Source of the DNA: Alphaproteobacteria bacterium
GTDB lineage: Bacteria > Pseudomonadota > Alphaproteobacteria > Sphingomonadales > Emcibacteraceae
DNA length: 48,055 nucleotides
Assembly (NCBI GenBank): GCA_013152755.1
Contig: JAADFR010000003.1
Coordinates: 1 to 48,055, forward strand
Direction: 5' to 3'
Shown piece after piece: positions 8,804 to 17,843 of the stretch. Position numbers and translations under genes: made by a program. The notes beneath the pieces were generated by a model. It saw only the letters and a program-made list of their open reading frames with translations. It made no database searches and was not told the origin of the DNA. How positions within the stretch are numbered: the first letter of the stretch is position 1; each line of letters opens with the position of its first letter.

Positions 8804-9235
8804 TTAACCCAATTTCTGGTTCCGGCGGCGGTGCATGTTAATGGCCACCTCATCCAGTTCCGTTTGGGTGCGCCGGTCACGTTCAGCAAGCTCTCTCTGC
8901 CGTTCGCGCTGTTCGACAACCTCATATTTCTTCAATTCCTTGAAGGCATCCGCAAGCTGATCCTTCATTTCCTCAATAGAGGCCTCAATTTCCAATATTG
9001 AATTGACGATATTCATCCGCCGCACCATAACCTGTTGGGCATATCCCGCATAGGCGATGCTGACCACGGGTGATTCTGCTACTTTCTTCTGTTCCGCAAT
9101 CAGTTCAGTCTGAAGGTCGGTTAGATTCTGTTGCAGGTCGGCTTTCATTTTTTCAAGCTCAACCATATCCCGGCGTTTTTCATCCAATTGCCACTTATGT
9201 AACCGGATCATTCCTGTCATGCCATTACGACTCAT
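8804..9235 (-). CDS. fliJ: Flagellar export chaperone FliJ
   Basis: This 143-residue, almost entirely helical and charged protein is predicted to form a long coiled coil, as FliJ does. FliJ is the gamma-like stalk of the FliH-FliI-FliJ export ATPase and an escort for flagellar export chaperones. The start IRLHKWQLDEKRR is typical of alphaproteobacterial FliJ. It begins 29 bases after the fliI stop in the same direction, with AGGAAA upstream. Sequence conservation of FliJ is low, so the call leans partly on position. Confidence 0.88.
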   Translation of the reverse strand: MSRNGMTGMIRLHKWQLDEKRRDMVELEKMKADLQQNLTDLQTELIAEQKKVAESPVVSIAYAGYAQQVMVRRMNIVNSILEIEASIEEMKDQLADAFKELKKYEVVEQRERQRELAERDRRTQTELDEVAINMHRRRNQKLG

Positions 9236-9264
9236 TTTATAAACATTTCCTGTTTCTTGTATTT

Positions 9265-10614
9265 TTAACTATTTTCATTGACCGGGTTCTCACCAAAAGG
9301 GCCATTCTGCAATATCTGCTCAAGTTGTGCATAACCTTCTGTCAGCGTACTGCGTTCTGTTTTCTTCTGGGCCATGAATTCTTCAAGCGCAGGGTGATAA
9401 TGAATTGCCGCGTCAACCTCCTGGTTTGCACCGGGGCGATAGGCGCCAAGACGAATCATTTCTTCCATGTCATTATAGTCTGCCAAATATTTACGAATAG
9501 TAACCAATAGATCATTTTGTTCCTTACTATTACAACCCGGCATTGTCCGGGAAATAGACCTGAGCACATTAATAGCCGGAAATCTGCCCCGCTCTGCGAT
9601 CGCCCTGTCCAGCATGATATGGCCGTCCAATATGCCGCGCACCGCATCCGATATGGGTTCATTATGATCATCGCCCTCAACAAGTACCGTGAATAATCCG
9701 GTGATTGTCCCCTTTTCAATGCCCGGCCCGGCCCGCTCCAACAGCCTTGGCAGTTCGGTGAATACGGTCGGCGTATAGCCCTTGCTGGCCGGAGGTTCGC
9801 CGCCCGCAAGACCGATTTCCCGCTGGGCCATGGCAAAACGTGTCACGCTATCCATCAGGCACAGAACATCATTGCCCTGATCCCGGAAATACTCGCTGAT
9901 CGTCAGGGTCATATAGGCCGCCTGCCGCCGCATGAGCGCCGTTTCATCGGAGGTTGCCACAACCAGAACGCTCCGCGCCAGACCTTCTTCGCCCAGATCG
10001 TCTTCAATAAATTCCTGCACTTCCCGGCCCCGCTCGCCAATCAGGCCAATGACCGATACATCCGAGCGCGCATAACGGGCGAACATGGACAGTAGAATTG
10101 ATTTACCCACCCCGGAACCGGCAAATATCCCCATCCGCTGTCCCTTGCAGCAGGTAACAAAGGTATTCAGGCAACGCACACCAAGGTCAATTTTCTCCCC
10201 AACCCGCTGACGCAGATGAGCCGCCGGCGGTTGCGCACGAAGCGGATAGGCCTCAGCCCCGGATTTTATCGGACCTTTACCATCAATGGGCTCCCCCATG
10301 GCATTGACCACCCGGCCCAGCCATTGAGCCGAAGGATGAACAACCGGGGTTTCACCGATAACAAAAGCCCGGCACCCAACCCCGACCCCTTCCAGCATGG
10401 AATATGACATAAGAAGCGCGCTATCACTCTTGAAGCCAACCACCTCACAGGGGATGACCTTATCCTGACGGGATAAAAGGTTAACGCGGGAGCCGATACT
10501 TAGTGACCGCTGAGCACCGGAAACTTCGACCAGAAGCCCCTGCACGCCAACAACACGGCCATAATAGCGCCAGCCCTGCATCCGCTCAATTTCAGCCTGT
10601 AACGTATATACCAT
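9265..10614 (-). CDS. fliI: Flagellar export ATPase FliI
   Basis: This 449-residue ATPase powers the type III export of flagellar subunits. Walker A is [14 protein letters not shown], with the switch sequence [13 protein letters not shown]. Walker B is [13 protein letters not shown], and [15 protein letters not shown] is the FliI/F1-beta signature. The N-terminal beta-barrel and C-terminal helical domain are both present. It is transcribed divergently from ctrA across a 326-base AT-rich region, then fliJ follows. Confidence 0.97.
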   Translation of the reverse strand: MVYTLQAEIERMQGWRYYGRVVGVQGLLVEVSGAQRSLSIGSRVNLLSRQDKVIPCEVVGFKSDSALLMSYSMLEGVGVGCRAFVIGETPVVHPSAQWLGRVVNAMGEPIDGKGPIKSGAEAYPLRAQPPAAHLRQRVGEKIDLGVRCLNTFVTCCKGQRMGIFAGSGVGKSILLSMFARYARSDVSVIGLIGERGREVQEFIEDDLGEEGLARSVLVVATSDETALMRRQAAYMTLTISEYFRDQGNDVLCLMDSVTRFAMAQREIGLAGGEPPASKGYTPTVFTELPRLLERAGPGIEKGTITGLFTVLVEGDDHNEPISDAVRGILDGHIMLDRAIAERGRFPAINVLRSISRTMPGCNSKEQNDLLVTIRKYLADYNDMEEMIRLGAYRPGANQEVDAAIHYHPALEEFMAQKKTERSTLTEGYAQLEQILQNGPFGENPVNENS

Positions 10615-10940
10615 ATTTCATTTCAATTGATCATAATTGAGGTCATGTTACGCTAAAAACACTTTGGATCACAGAAAAACTTACTAAAAAATAATATTTT
10701 TTCTCTAATTTATTATTAACTTAAACCTTAAGTAATAATCATTAATATCTTTATTTTTCAATGAGTTATAACGATATTCCTATAATAATTCCAGATAATA
10801 CCATTAATATTTGTCCAAAAAACCCCTCAAAATCTATCTTTGGTTACCAATTGTTAACCAATTGTATTAATAATAGTTAACAGAAATTAGTTAACGGTAT
10901 AAATTTAGTATTAAACAATTGCAAAATAGAGGGAATTATA
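10615..10940. promoter_or_regulatory. AT-rich fliI/ctrA intergenic regulatory region with TTAA half-sites
   Basis: This 326-base gene-free stretch is distinctly AT-rich. It carries many TTAA/TTAAC half-sites: 10716, 10721, 10728, 10742, 10804, 10854, 10867, 10877, 10891 and 10911. It also holds a near-palindrome GGTTACCAATTGTTAACC at 10842-10859. CtrA boxes are TTAA-N7-TTAA. The spacings here are 6, 8, 9 and 10, so no perfect box is present. It must hold promoters for fliI and ctrA, and autoregulation is plausible. GAGGGA lies 6 bases before the ctrA ATG. Confidence 0.55.
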
Positions 10941-11642
10941 ATGCGCGTGTTGCTCATAGAAGATGATCCATCCACATCTAAAAGTATTGAATTAATGTTA
11001 TCAGCAGAAGGCTTTAACATATACTGCACTGATCTGGGCGAAGAAGGTATAGATTTAGGGAAATTATATGATTATGACATCATCCTGCTTGATTTGAACT
11101 TGCCGGATATGCATGGATATGACGTGTTGAAAAAACTACGTCTGTCAAAGGTCACCACCCCTATCCTCATCCTGTCTGGCATGGGCGAACTGGAAAATAA
11201 GGTTAAAGGACTTGGTTTCGGGGCCGATGATTATCTGACAAAACCCTTTTACAAAGAAGAGCTGGTTGCCCGAATACAGGCCATCATCCGCCGGTCCAAA
11301 GGCCATGCGGAATCCATTATCCGCACAGGTAAACTGGCGGTTAACCTGGATACCAAAACAGTTGATGTCAATAATCAGCGTGTTCACCTTACCGGCAAGG
11401 AATATGCCATGCTTGAACTGCTGTCCCTGCGCAAAAGCACGACGCTGACCAAAGAAATGTTCCTCAACCATCTATATGGCGGAATGGATGAGCCGGAACT
11501 GAAAATCATTGATGTATTTATCTGTAAATTACGTAAGAAACTGATGACAATCTGCGGCGAAAATTACATTGAGACCGTTTGGGGACGCGGGTATGTCCTG
11601 CGCGATCCAGAACAAAAAGAAGACGTCGCTGTCGCCAGCTAA
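10941..11642 (+). CDS. ctrA: Cell-cycle master response regulator CtrA
   Basis: This 233-residue OmpR-type regulator is highly similar throughout to CtrA. The receiver domain has acidic pair E7/D8/D9, phospho-acceptor Asp51 ([13 protein letters not shown]) and Lys in DDYLTKPF. The winged helix includes [29 protein letters not shown] and [10 protein letters not shown]. CtrA controls flagellar, chemotaxis and division genes. In relatives it is phosphorylated through CckA-ChpT, and ChpT is encoded 6 kb away. A Rho-independent terminator follows. The C-terminus VAVAS does not end in two alanines. Confidence 0.97.
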   Translation: MRVLLIEDDPSTSKSIELMLSAEGFNIYCTDLGEEGIDLGKLYDYDIILLDLNLPDMHGYDVLKKLRLSKVTTPILILSGMGELENKVKGLGFGADDYLTKPFYKEELVARIQAIIRRSKGHAESIIRTGKLAVNLDTKTVDVNNQRVHLTGKEYAMLELLSLRKSTTLTKEMFLNHLYGGMDEPELKIIDVFICKLRKKLMTICGENYIETVWGRGYVLRDPEQKEDVAVAS

Positions 11643-11691
11643 GAAATGCCAAGTAATCTCCGGTAAATATTAAAATTTACCAAAACTTAAA

Positions 11692-11725
11692 AGGCCACTT
11701 CCCTACACAGGAGTGGCCTTTTTTT
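11692..11725 (+). terminator. Terminator between convergent ctrA and cheR
   Basis: AGGCCACT (11692-11699) pairs with AGTGGCCT (11712-11719) and is followed by a T run on the plus strand. On the minus strand the stem is followed by only four T residues. It should end ctrA and may also act weakly on the opposing che operon. Confidence 0.9.
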
Positions 11726-11745
11726 ATGTCATATGGTCAATGTTT

Positions 11746-12585
11746 TTAACCGGCTTTACGTACTTGGTCCGCATGATCAGCTGTAACATACATGCCGCGT
11801 TTTCCTGGCACGGGTTTGAATTTATCACTTAATCCCAGCACTGTTTCCGCCGCCCCGAGAAACAATGTCCCGTCAGCGGGTAATTGCCGCCGCAATCTGT
11901 CCAGAACCTGCGCCTTCGTATCCTGATGGAAATAAATCAACACATTACGGCAGAAAATCACATCAAATGTCCCAAGGGCCGCAAAACTATCCAAAAGATT
12001 AAACGGTTTATAAGTGACCATTTTTCGGATTTTTTCAGATATTTGCCACATCTCACCCGCCTGGGTAAAATATTTCATCAACAGCTTAATGGGTAATCCT
12101 CTTTGAACCTCAAATTGGGAATATATTCCGGCTCTGGCCTTATCCAAAACAGATCGAGACAGATCTGTGCCGACAATATCAATTTTCCACCCACTTAATT
12201 TAGCTTCCAACTCACTAAGAATAATCGCCAGAGAATAGGGCTCCTGTCCCGTCGATGCCGCCGCGCACCAAATGCGCAACCGCTTGGATGACGCGCGGGA
12301 CTGCAAAAGACCCGGCAATACATCTTCCCGAAACAAATCAAAAGGCGTATTATCCCGAAAAAAGAAAGACTCATTGGTCGTCATCGCATCGGTAATTTCA
12401 GACAAAAGATCTTCTTTGCGCCGTAACCTGACCTCATTGATCAAATCATCCAGCGTCTCCATGCCTTTTTTACGGGCAATTGGCGTCAATCGACTTTCCA
12501 GAAGATAGATTTTATCCTCTGATAATACCAGTCCTGACCTTTCTTTCAAGATCTTGCTGAGCAGCTCAAAATCTTCTTTTCTCAT
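11746..12585 (-). CDS. cheR: Chemotaxis methyltransferase CheR
   Basis: This 279-residue SAM-dependent enzyme methylates glutamates of chemoreceptors for adaptation. The N-terminal helical domain precedes a methyltransferase fold with WCAAASTGQEPYSLAI (SAM loop, about 106-121), GTDLSRSVLDKARAGIY (139-155) and FDVIFCRNVLIYF (207-219). TTNESFFFRD near 69-78 is also a CheR hallmark. It overlaps cheB by 4 bases and is the last gene of the che operon. Confidence 0.96.
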   Translation of the reverse strand: MRKEDFELLSKILKERSGLVLSEDKIYLLESRLTPIARKKGMETLDDLINEVRLRRKEDLLSEITDAMTTNESFFFRDNTPFDLFREDVLPGLLQSRASSKRLRIWCAAASTGQEPYSLAIILSELEAKLSGWKIDIVGTDLSRSVLDKARAGIYSQFEVQRGLPIKLLMKYFTQAGEMWQISEKIRKMVTYKPFNLLDSFAALGTFDVIFCRNVLIYFHQDTKAQVLDRLRRQLPADGTLFLGAAETVLGLSDKFKPVPGKRGMYVTADHADQVRKAG

Positions 12586-13733
12586 TGTGGCAGTCCCATC
12601 AATTTCTCTTTAATTTTTGATCCTATTTGATCCAAAGGATATATACCGCTGCATAGCCCCGCATTACTGACGGCCCCCGGCATCCCCCATACAACACTTG
12701 TTTCCTCATCCTGCGCGATCAATTTACCCCCCGCTTCCACCAATTCCCGGCTGGCATTCAGACCGTCATGGCCCATGCCCGTCAATATTACAGCAAAGAC
12801 TTCTGGTCCATATACCTTGGTCAGGCTCCTGAACATTGGTTCCACAGACGGACGACAAAAATTCTCGGGCGGCTCCTGATTAAGCGCAATGACTTTCCCG
12901 CCGCCTTTTTCCACGACGGTCAGATGAAAATCACCCGGCGCAATATAAACCTTGCCATTTTCAAGCCTGTCACCGTCTTCGGCTTCCTTACAGTCAAAAC
13001 CGGTTGATTGTGTCAAATGCTTCGCCAGAATACTGGTGAAAGTCGCTGGCATATGTTGCGTAATGACAACCGGAACATTCACAGAACCCAGATTTTTAAG
13101 GACAGTCAGCAAAGCCTGCGGCCCACCAGTGGAACTGCCTATAGCCAGAATGGAAGACTTGCCTCTGGAGAATTTACGCTTTTCAACAACTGGATTTGCC
13201 TTTGATAAGGGCGTAAATTGCTTGTCTATCAGGCTCTTTGCACCGTGAAAGACTTTACCACCATTTCTCAGGCGACTTGCTGCCGCAATGCTGATCACCT
13301 TGCTTATGAGTTCTTCCTGAAAACTCATGGAAGTTGCAACTTCACGATTACTGGTCGGCTTGGCGACATAATCAGAAGCTCCCATGGACAGGGCACGCAT
13401 ACTGATTTCTGCATTACGCCCCGTCAATGTCGAGGCCATAATAACCTTAACCTTTGGATCAATTTCAAAAAATTTCGGCAACGCGGTAAGCCCGTCCATT
13501 ACCGGCATTTCAATGTCGAGTATGATAATTTCCGGGTCAAACCTGGGCATACTCGTCAGTGCCATTTCGCCATTCCCGGCCGTACCGACGATCTGAATAG
13601 CAGGGTCTTCCGACAACCATTTGGACATAAGGCCCCGGATAACCGCTGAATCATCAACGATCATGACCCGATATTGCCCACTTCTAGCCACACGCCCCGT
13701 GTCCTCTTTATTTTTTAGATAATTTGACTGCAC
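12582..13733 (-). CDS. cheB: Chemotaxis methylesterase CheB
   Basis: This 383-residue protein has an N-terminal receiver (MIVDDSAVIRG, phospho-Asp73 in IIILDIEMPVMDG, Lys in YVAKP) joined by a linker of about 45 residues to the methylesterase. The catalytic triad is visible: Ser201 in IGSSTGGPQ, His227 in TQHMP and Asp323 in LTGMGHDG. It removes methyl groups from, or deamidates, chemoreceptors. It lies directly after the cheY stop and overlaps cheR by 4 bases. Confidence 0.96.
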   Translation of the reverse strand: MQSNYLKNKEDTGRVARSGQYRVMIVDDSAVIRGLMSKWLSEDPAIQIVGTAGNGEMALTSMPRFDPEIIILDIEMPVMDGLTALPKFFEIDPKVKVIMASTLTGRNAEISMRALSMGASDYVAKPTSNREVATSMSFQEELISKVISIAAASRLRNGGKVFHGAKSLIDKQFTPLSKANPVVEKRKFSRGKSSILAIGSSTGGPQALLTVLKNLGSVNVPVVITQHMPATFTSILAKHLTQSTGFDCKEAEDGDRLENGKVYIAPGDFHLTVVEKGGGKVIALNQEPPENFCRPSVEPMFRSLTKVYGPEVFAVILTGMGHDGLNASRELVEAGGKLIAQDEETSVVWGMPGAVSNAGLCSGIYPLDQIGSKIKEKLMGLPQ

Positions 13734-14099
13734 CTAGATTATTCCTACCTGAGAGAATTTTGATTCAATGATTTCACGGTCGAAGGGCTTCATAATATAT
13801 TCATCCGCCCCGGCGGATATGGCGGCGCTGATATGGCTCATATCATTTTCCGTGGTGCAGAAAACAACCACTGGCTTATCACCCCCCTCAGATGCCCGAA
13901 GGGCTTTAAGAAAATCTAATCCGTTCATTACCGGCATATTCCAATCCAGCAGAACAACATCCGGCAAGTCATTAAGACAGGAATCAAGAGCATCCTGGCC
14001 ATCAACTGCCTCTCTAATATCAAAATCAAGCTCCTCCAGAATACGGCGGGCCACTTTTCTGATTACTTTTGAATCATCTACGACAAGGCAGGATTTCAT
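13734..14099 (-). CDS. cheY: Single-domain response regulator, CheY-like
   Basis: This 121-residue receiver has no output domain. It contains Asp8-Asp9, phospho-acceptor Asp52 in VVLLDWNMPVMNG, Thr82/Thr83 and Lys104 in YIMKPF. Its place between cheW and cheB makes it the likely flagellar-motor output of CheA. Its stop directly abuts the cheB start. Alphaproteobacteria often have several CheY proteins, so which one binds FliM cannot be told from this window. Confidence 0.9.
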   Translation of the reverse strand: MKSCLVVDDSKVIRKVARRILEELDFDIREAVDGQDALDSCLNDLPDVVLLDWNMPVMNGLDFLKALRASEGGDKPVVVFCTTENDMSHISAAISAGADEYIMKPFDREIIESKFSQVGII

Positions 14100-14148
14100 T
14101 TTACTTCTCTCCAGATTTTACAGGACATCACATTCTAATGACCAAATA

Positions 14149-14601
14149 TCAAGCAGCTTCTGCCTGCGTTTTTCCAAAATTCAATAATTTTTCCACATCA
14201 AGGATAACCATCAGTTCACCTTCCATGCGAAAAATACCGCTGGATACGTCTTGCCAGCATGGGTCCAATGTTACTGGATTACGCTCAAAAGAATCCTCGG
14301 AAAAGGACAGAACATCACCGACACCATCAATCAGAAGACTATAGGGTTCACCCTCATATTCGACAACGATGCTCATGTTTTCGCCGCCAGATTCCTTATC
14401 TTTCAGCCCTAATCGTTTTCTGAGGTTTATCGCAGTAACAATTCGGCCCCGAAGATTGAGCACGCCAGCAACGGCAGGCGGTGCAAGGGGAACTGACGTA
14501 ATAGTTTGTTCTGACAAGACGTCATGCACTTCCAGTACCGGAATACCGCACAGTTGGCCCGCTAGCCGTATTGTCACATAATCTTTATTATCATTTTCCA
14601 T
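14149..14601 (-). CDS. cheW: Chemotaxis coupling protein CheW
   Basis: This 150-residue protein is a single CheW domain that links chemoreceptors to CheA. Visible features are the early strand DYVTIRLAGQLCGIPVLEVHD, shown here as YVTIRLAGQLCGIPV, and VAGVLNLRGRIVTAINLRKR, the classical CheW core. The late strands PYSLLIDGVGDVLSF and ELMVILDVEKLL follow. It is 21 bases downstream of cheA in the same operon. Confidence 0.95.
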   Translation of the reverse strand: MENDNKDYVTIRLAGQLCGIPVLEVHDVLSEQTITSVPLAPPAVAGVLNLRGRIVTAINLRKRLGLKDKESGGENMSIVVEYEGEPYSLLIDGVGDVLSFSEDSFERNPVTLDPCWQDVSSGIFRMEGELMVILDVEKLLNFGKTQAEAA

Positions 14602-14622
14602 GTTACTTTATCCTGTTTAATA

Positions 14623-17600
14623 TTACGCCGCGTTCTTTTTCTTGCCAATCTGCTCGGTGATTGCACCCATCAGGTTATCCCGGTCCAGCTTAACCACATA
14701 ATCGTCAAATCCGACCTCTCGGCCCCGGGCAAAGTCTTTAGGTGTTTGATGAGAGGACAAGGCAATCAAAGGCGTTCTCTGCCAGATACCATTCTCGCGA
14801 ACCTGTTCGGCAAAGGTAAAGCCATCCATATCCGGCATTTCAATATCACTGATAATAATATCAAAATCTTCGCCCTGCTCACGCAATTCCAAGGCCGCAG
14901 CACCGCTATCCACAGCGGTAATCTTATAGCCCGCAGCAGATAGTAGCGGCTTGATCATATTCAGGAAGAACTTGCTGTCATCAACCAGTAGAATATTAGA
15001 TTGACTATGCAGTCCCGTATGGCCCGACGTGCTGGAAGACCCCAAGCTACCAAAGGCCTTTTCAATATAATAAGCCACATCAATGATTTCTGTAGCCTCA
15101 CCGTCTATCACGGCTGTACCGACCTGTCCGGCTATAGTGGATGACAATTCAATATCAATTTTATCCTCCATAATGTCGATAATCTCATCCACAGCAACGC
15201 CCATCGTCTTGTCGCCGTCCGTAAAGACAAGAACCGGCTGGCGGCCTTCCTGTTTCAACTCATATGAGGCGCTTACAGTCAGCAATGGCATGAGCTGTCC
15301 GCGATATTGAACAACAGGCTGACCATCGGCCTCCTCAATAGTGCTCACCTCAATTTCTTCCAAACGTGCTACCAAAGACAGAGGCACAGCCCGGCGACTG
15401 TCTTTACCAGCCCGGAACAGGAGAATAGCCTCATTGTCATTACGGGCTGCCGTCTGTTTTACGTCTTCTTCCATACCAAGACCGGAGGAATCAGTCACTT
15501 TATCGCTGATCTGGTTAACAATTCCATTAGGGTCAAGGATCATAATGACCTTGCCATCACCCAGAATGGTATTGCCAGAGAAAGTATGCAAATCTTTCAG
15601 GATTGGTGCAACGGGCTTGACCACAATTTCTTCCGTATCGAATACCTGATCAACCACAATGCCAAAGGTGAAAGTACCCACCTGACTAATGACAATATAA
15701 TCTTCTTTACGAGCTTCCTCGTCTTCCTCGGATTTATCCCCGGCCATACCGAGAATTTCGTCCAGTCGAACCAACGGCAGCAAACGGTCCCGCAGACGTA
15801 AAACAGGCGTATCATTGATATGCTCAATACTATGTTCGGAATCCTTGGAGGCCCGAACCAACTCCAGAACACTGATCTGGGGAATAGCGAATCTGTCATC
15901 ACCGCACTTAACGATCAGGGCAGATACAATGGCCAAGGTCAGTGGAATCTTGATGCTGAAACTTGTCCCCTTACCTTCAATTGATTTCAGGTCAACAGTA
16001 CCACCGATTTTTTCGATGTTACTACGCACCACATCCATACCAACGCCGCGACCGGACACAGCGGTAACTTTTTCTGCTGTTGAAAAACCCGCATGGAAAA
16101 TAAACCGCTGAATCTGATTGTCGGACATTGCGTCCAGCTCTTCCTGGGTCGCCAAATCGTTTTTCAGTGCTTTGGCTTTCAGCTTCTCAACCGGCAGGCC
16201 AGCGCCATCATCGGTAATTTCAATGATAATATGGCCGCCTTCATGGAACGCATTCAGGCGCACCGTGCCGGTTTCTTTCTTTCCTGCGGCAAGCCGGGCA
16301 TCCGGCATTTCGATACCGTGGTCTGCGGAGTTGCGCACCATATGGGTCAGCGGATCTTTAATCATTTCCAGAACCTGACGGTCAAGTTCCGTATCCGCCC
16401 CAAGCATCTGAAGGTCTATTTTCTTGCCAAGTTCCAGTTGCAAATCCCGGATGATCCGTGGCAGTTTTGCCCAGGCATTGCCCACCGGCTGCATACGGGT
16501 TTTCATAACCCCTTCCTGCAGTTCCGTTGTACATTGGCTAAGGCGTTGTAAGGGAATAGAAAATTCACTGTCATCGCTGTTGCGCAAAAGCTGCATGAGC
16601 TGATTTCTGGTCAGCACCAATTCGCTGACCATTGTCATCAGATCTTCCAGAACCTGTACATTCACCCGAATACTCTGGTTAGCAATACTTGGTTCCCCGG
16701 ATTTGGCATTAGCGGCCACTTTGTCTTTTTCGACCTTTTTACTCTGAGCTTTTTTGCTTACTTCCTCAAGGAACTGGTCGGAAATATCGTCATATTCCGC
16801 CAATACGGCGTCTGCCAGTAAAGGGGATAAATCCACCTCTTCCAACACAGACTCGAGCAATTTACGGACAGTTTTATTTTGTTCAACCGTGATGTTATGG
16901 GAAATAAATGGCGCAAAGGCGGCCTCTATGCTGGGGCCACTATTTTTATTATCTCCAAGATATGAAGTGAAGAAATCCCCCATTTTGGCCTTGCTGTCTC
17001 TTGTATTGACACCATCCATCAGGTTTTTTACAGAAGCATCGCCAAGAATCCGGTTATGGAAAAGATGAGTTATGACTTTTACCGCATCGGCACCACCAAT
17101 ACATTTGAACAGACTGTCACCTTCATCCTGAACGGCTGTCGCATCGTCATCGTCTTCATCATCCGGACCGGGGGCAGCAGCAAAAGCAGCCTCCAATTCC
17201 TCCAAGGACACCTGACCGGGCAAAATATTTTTCGATTGGGTAATTTCAGGCATCTCGATCACATCAGTTTCTGGTTCAGGCGCCGCAACAACGGCCTCTA
17301 CCGAACCGCCGCTGGCGACCACATTCAACTTTTGAATGATTTCGCTGTCATCACCCTGCGGCTCTTCCTGTGTTGCTTCAAGTCCGGCGAGGATTTCCTT
17401 GATCCGGTCAAGGGCAGACAGAATAAGTGTCACAGAATCAGACGTAACAACCAATTCACCGTCGCGGTATTTTCCCAAAACATTTTCACCGGCATGAGCC
17501 ACTGATTCCAGACGCGGCAATCCCAGAAATCCGCAAGTTCCTTTAATCGTATGAACAAGCCTGAAAATATTATCCAGAATAGGTTTGTTGGTTGGATCCT

Positions 17601-17682
17601 GTTCAAGGACCACCATCTCGGCATCAACTTCGTCGATGCTCTCCGCCGTTTCTGTGAGAAATTCGTTTAGCAAATCATCCAT
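14623..17682 (-). CDS. cheA: Hybrid chemotaxis kinase CheA with globin-like insert, two CheW modules and a receiver
   Basis: This 1019-residue kinase is far longer than the roughly 650-residue E. coli CheA. In order: an Hpt/P1 domain (1-105) with phospho-His44 in RLVHTIKGTCGFLG; an acidic linker; a segment at 188-308 with a truncated-hemoglobin pattern (LFKCIGG, LFHNRILGD, MDGVN, ISHNIT) in place of P2; dimerisation helices (335-400); and HATPase. The ATPase has the N box at Asn451, DDGAGL at 491 and GRGVGMD at 544. A P5/CheW-like module (580-730), a second CheW-like module (748-880) and a receiver (896-1012) with Asp946 and Lys998 complete it. The globin-like part lacks His at the proximal position (Phe256 or Phe259) and has His209 where TyrB10 is expected. 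The kinase core is intact. It begins the cheAWYBR series. Confidence 0.93.
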   Translation of the reverse strand: MDDLLNEFLTETAESIDEVDAEMVVLEQDPTNKPILDNIFRLVHTIKGTCGFLGLPRLESVAHAGENVLGKYRDGELVVTSDSVTLILSALDRIKEILAGLEATQEEPQGDDSEIIQKLNVVASGGSVEAVVAAPEPETDVIEMPEITQSKNILPGQVSLEELEAAFAAAPGPDDEDDDDATAVQDEGDSLFKCIGGADAVKVITHLFHNRILGDASVKNLMDGVNTRDSKAKMGDFFTSYLGDNKNSGPSIEAAFAPFISHNITVEQNKTVRKLLESVLEEVDLSPLLADAVLAEYDDISDQFLEEVSKKAQSKKVEKDKVAANAKSGEPSIANQSIRVNVQVLEDLMTMVSELVLTRNQLMQLLRNSDDSEFSIPLQRLSQCTTELQEGVMKTRMQPVGNAWAKLPRIIRDLQLELGKKIDLQMLGADTELDRQVLEMIKDPLTHMVRNSADHGIEMPDARLAAGKKETGTVRLNAFHEGGHIIIEITDDGAGLPVEKLKAKALKNDLATQEELDAMSDNQIQRFIFHAGFSTAEKVTAVSGRGVGMDVVRSNIEKIGGTVDLKSIEGKGTSFSIKIPLTLAIVSALIVKCGDDRFAIPQISVLELVRASKDSEHSIEHINDTPVLRLRDRLLPLVRLDEILGMAGDKSEEDEEARKEDYIVISQVGTFTFGIVVDQVFDTEEIVVKPVAPILKDLHTFSGNTILGDGKVIMILDPNGIVNQISDKVTDSSGLGMEEDVKQTAARNDNEAILLFRAGKDSRRAVPLSLVARLEEIEVSTIEEADGQPVVQYRGQLMPLLTVSASYELKQEGRQPVLVFTDGDKTMGVAVDEIIDIMEDKIDIELSSTIAGQVGTAVIDGEATEIIDVAYYIEKAFGSLGSSSTSGHTGLHSQSNILLVDDSKFFLNMIKPLLSAAGYKITAVDSGAAALELREQGEDFDIIISDIEMPDMDGFTFAEQVRENGIWQRTPLIALSSHQTPKDFARGREVGFDDYVVKLDRDNLMGAITEQIGKKKNAA

Positions 17683-17843
17683 TTTTTACTACCTTTTCTA
17701 TGCGATAAGAAGAACCGCAAACCTTCACTAATCACCAAGATCAGCGAAATAGGTTAAAAAGGGGTAAAATGATGACAATTTTAAATTAAAAAAATTCAGG
17801 CCGCCTGTTCAATCTTTCCCGAAAACTATGGGCCGAACAATAT

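Noticed and set aside
10615-10940. Canonical CtrA box TTAA-N7-TTAA upstream of ctrA
   Set aside because: All TTAA pairs checked have other spacings (6, 8, 9, 10), so no perfect box is claimed.
17683-17843. CtrA-like half-sites upstream of cheA (TTAAAAAGGGGTAAA)
   Set aside because: The second half-site is TAAA rather than TTAA and the region is AT-rich, so it is too weak to call.
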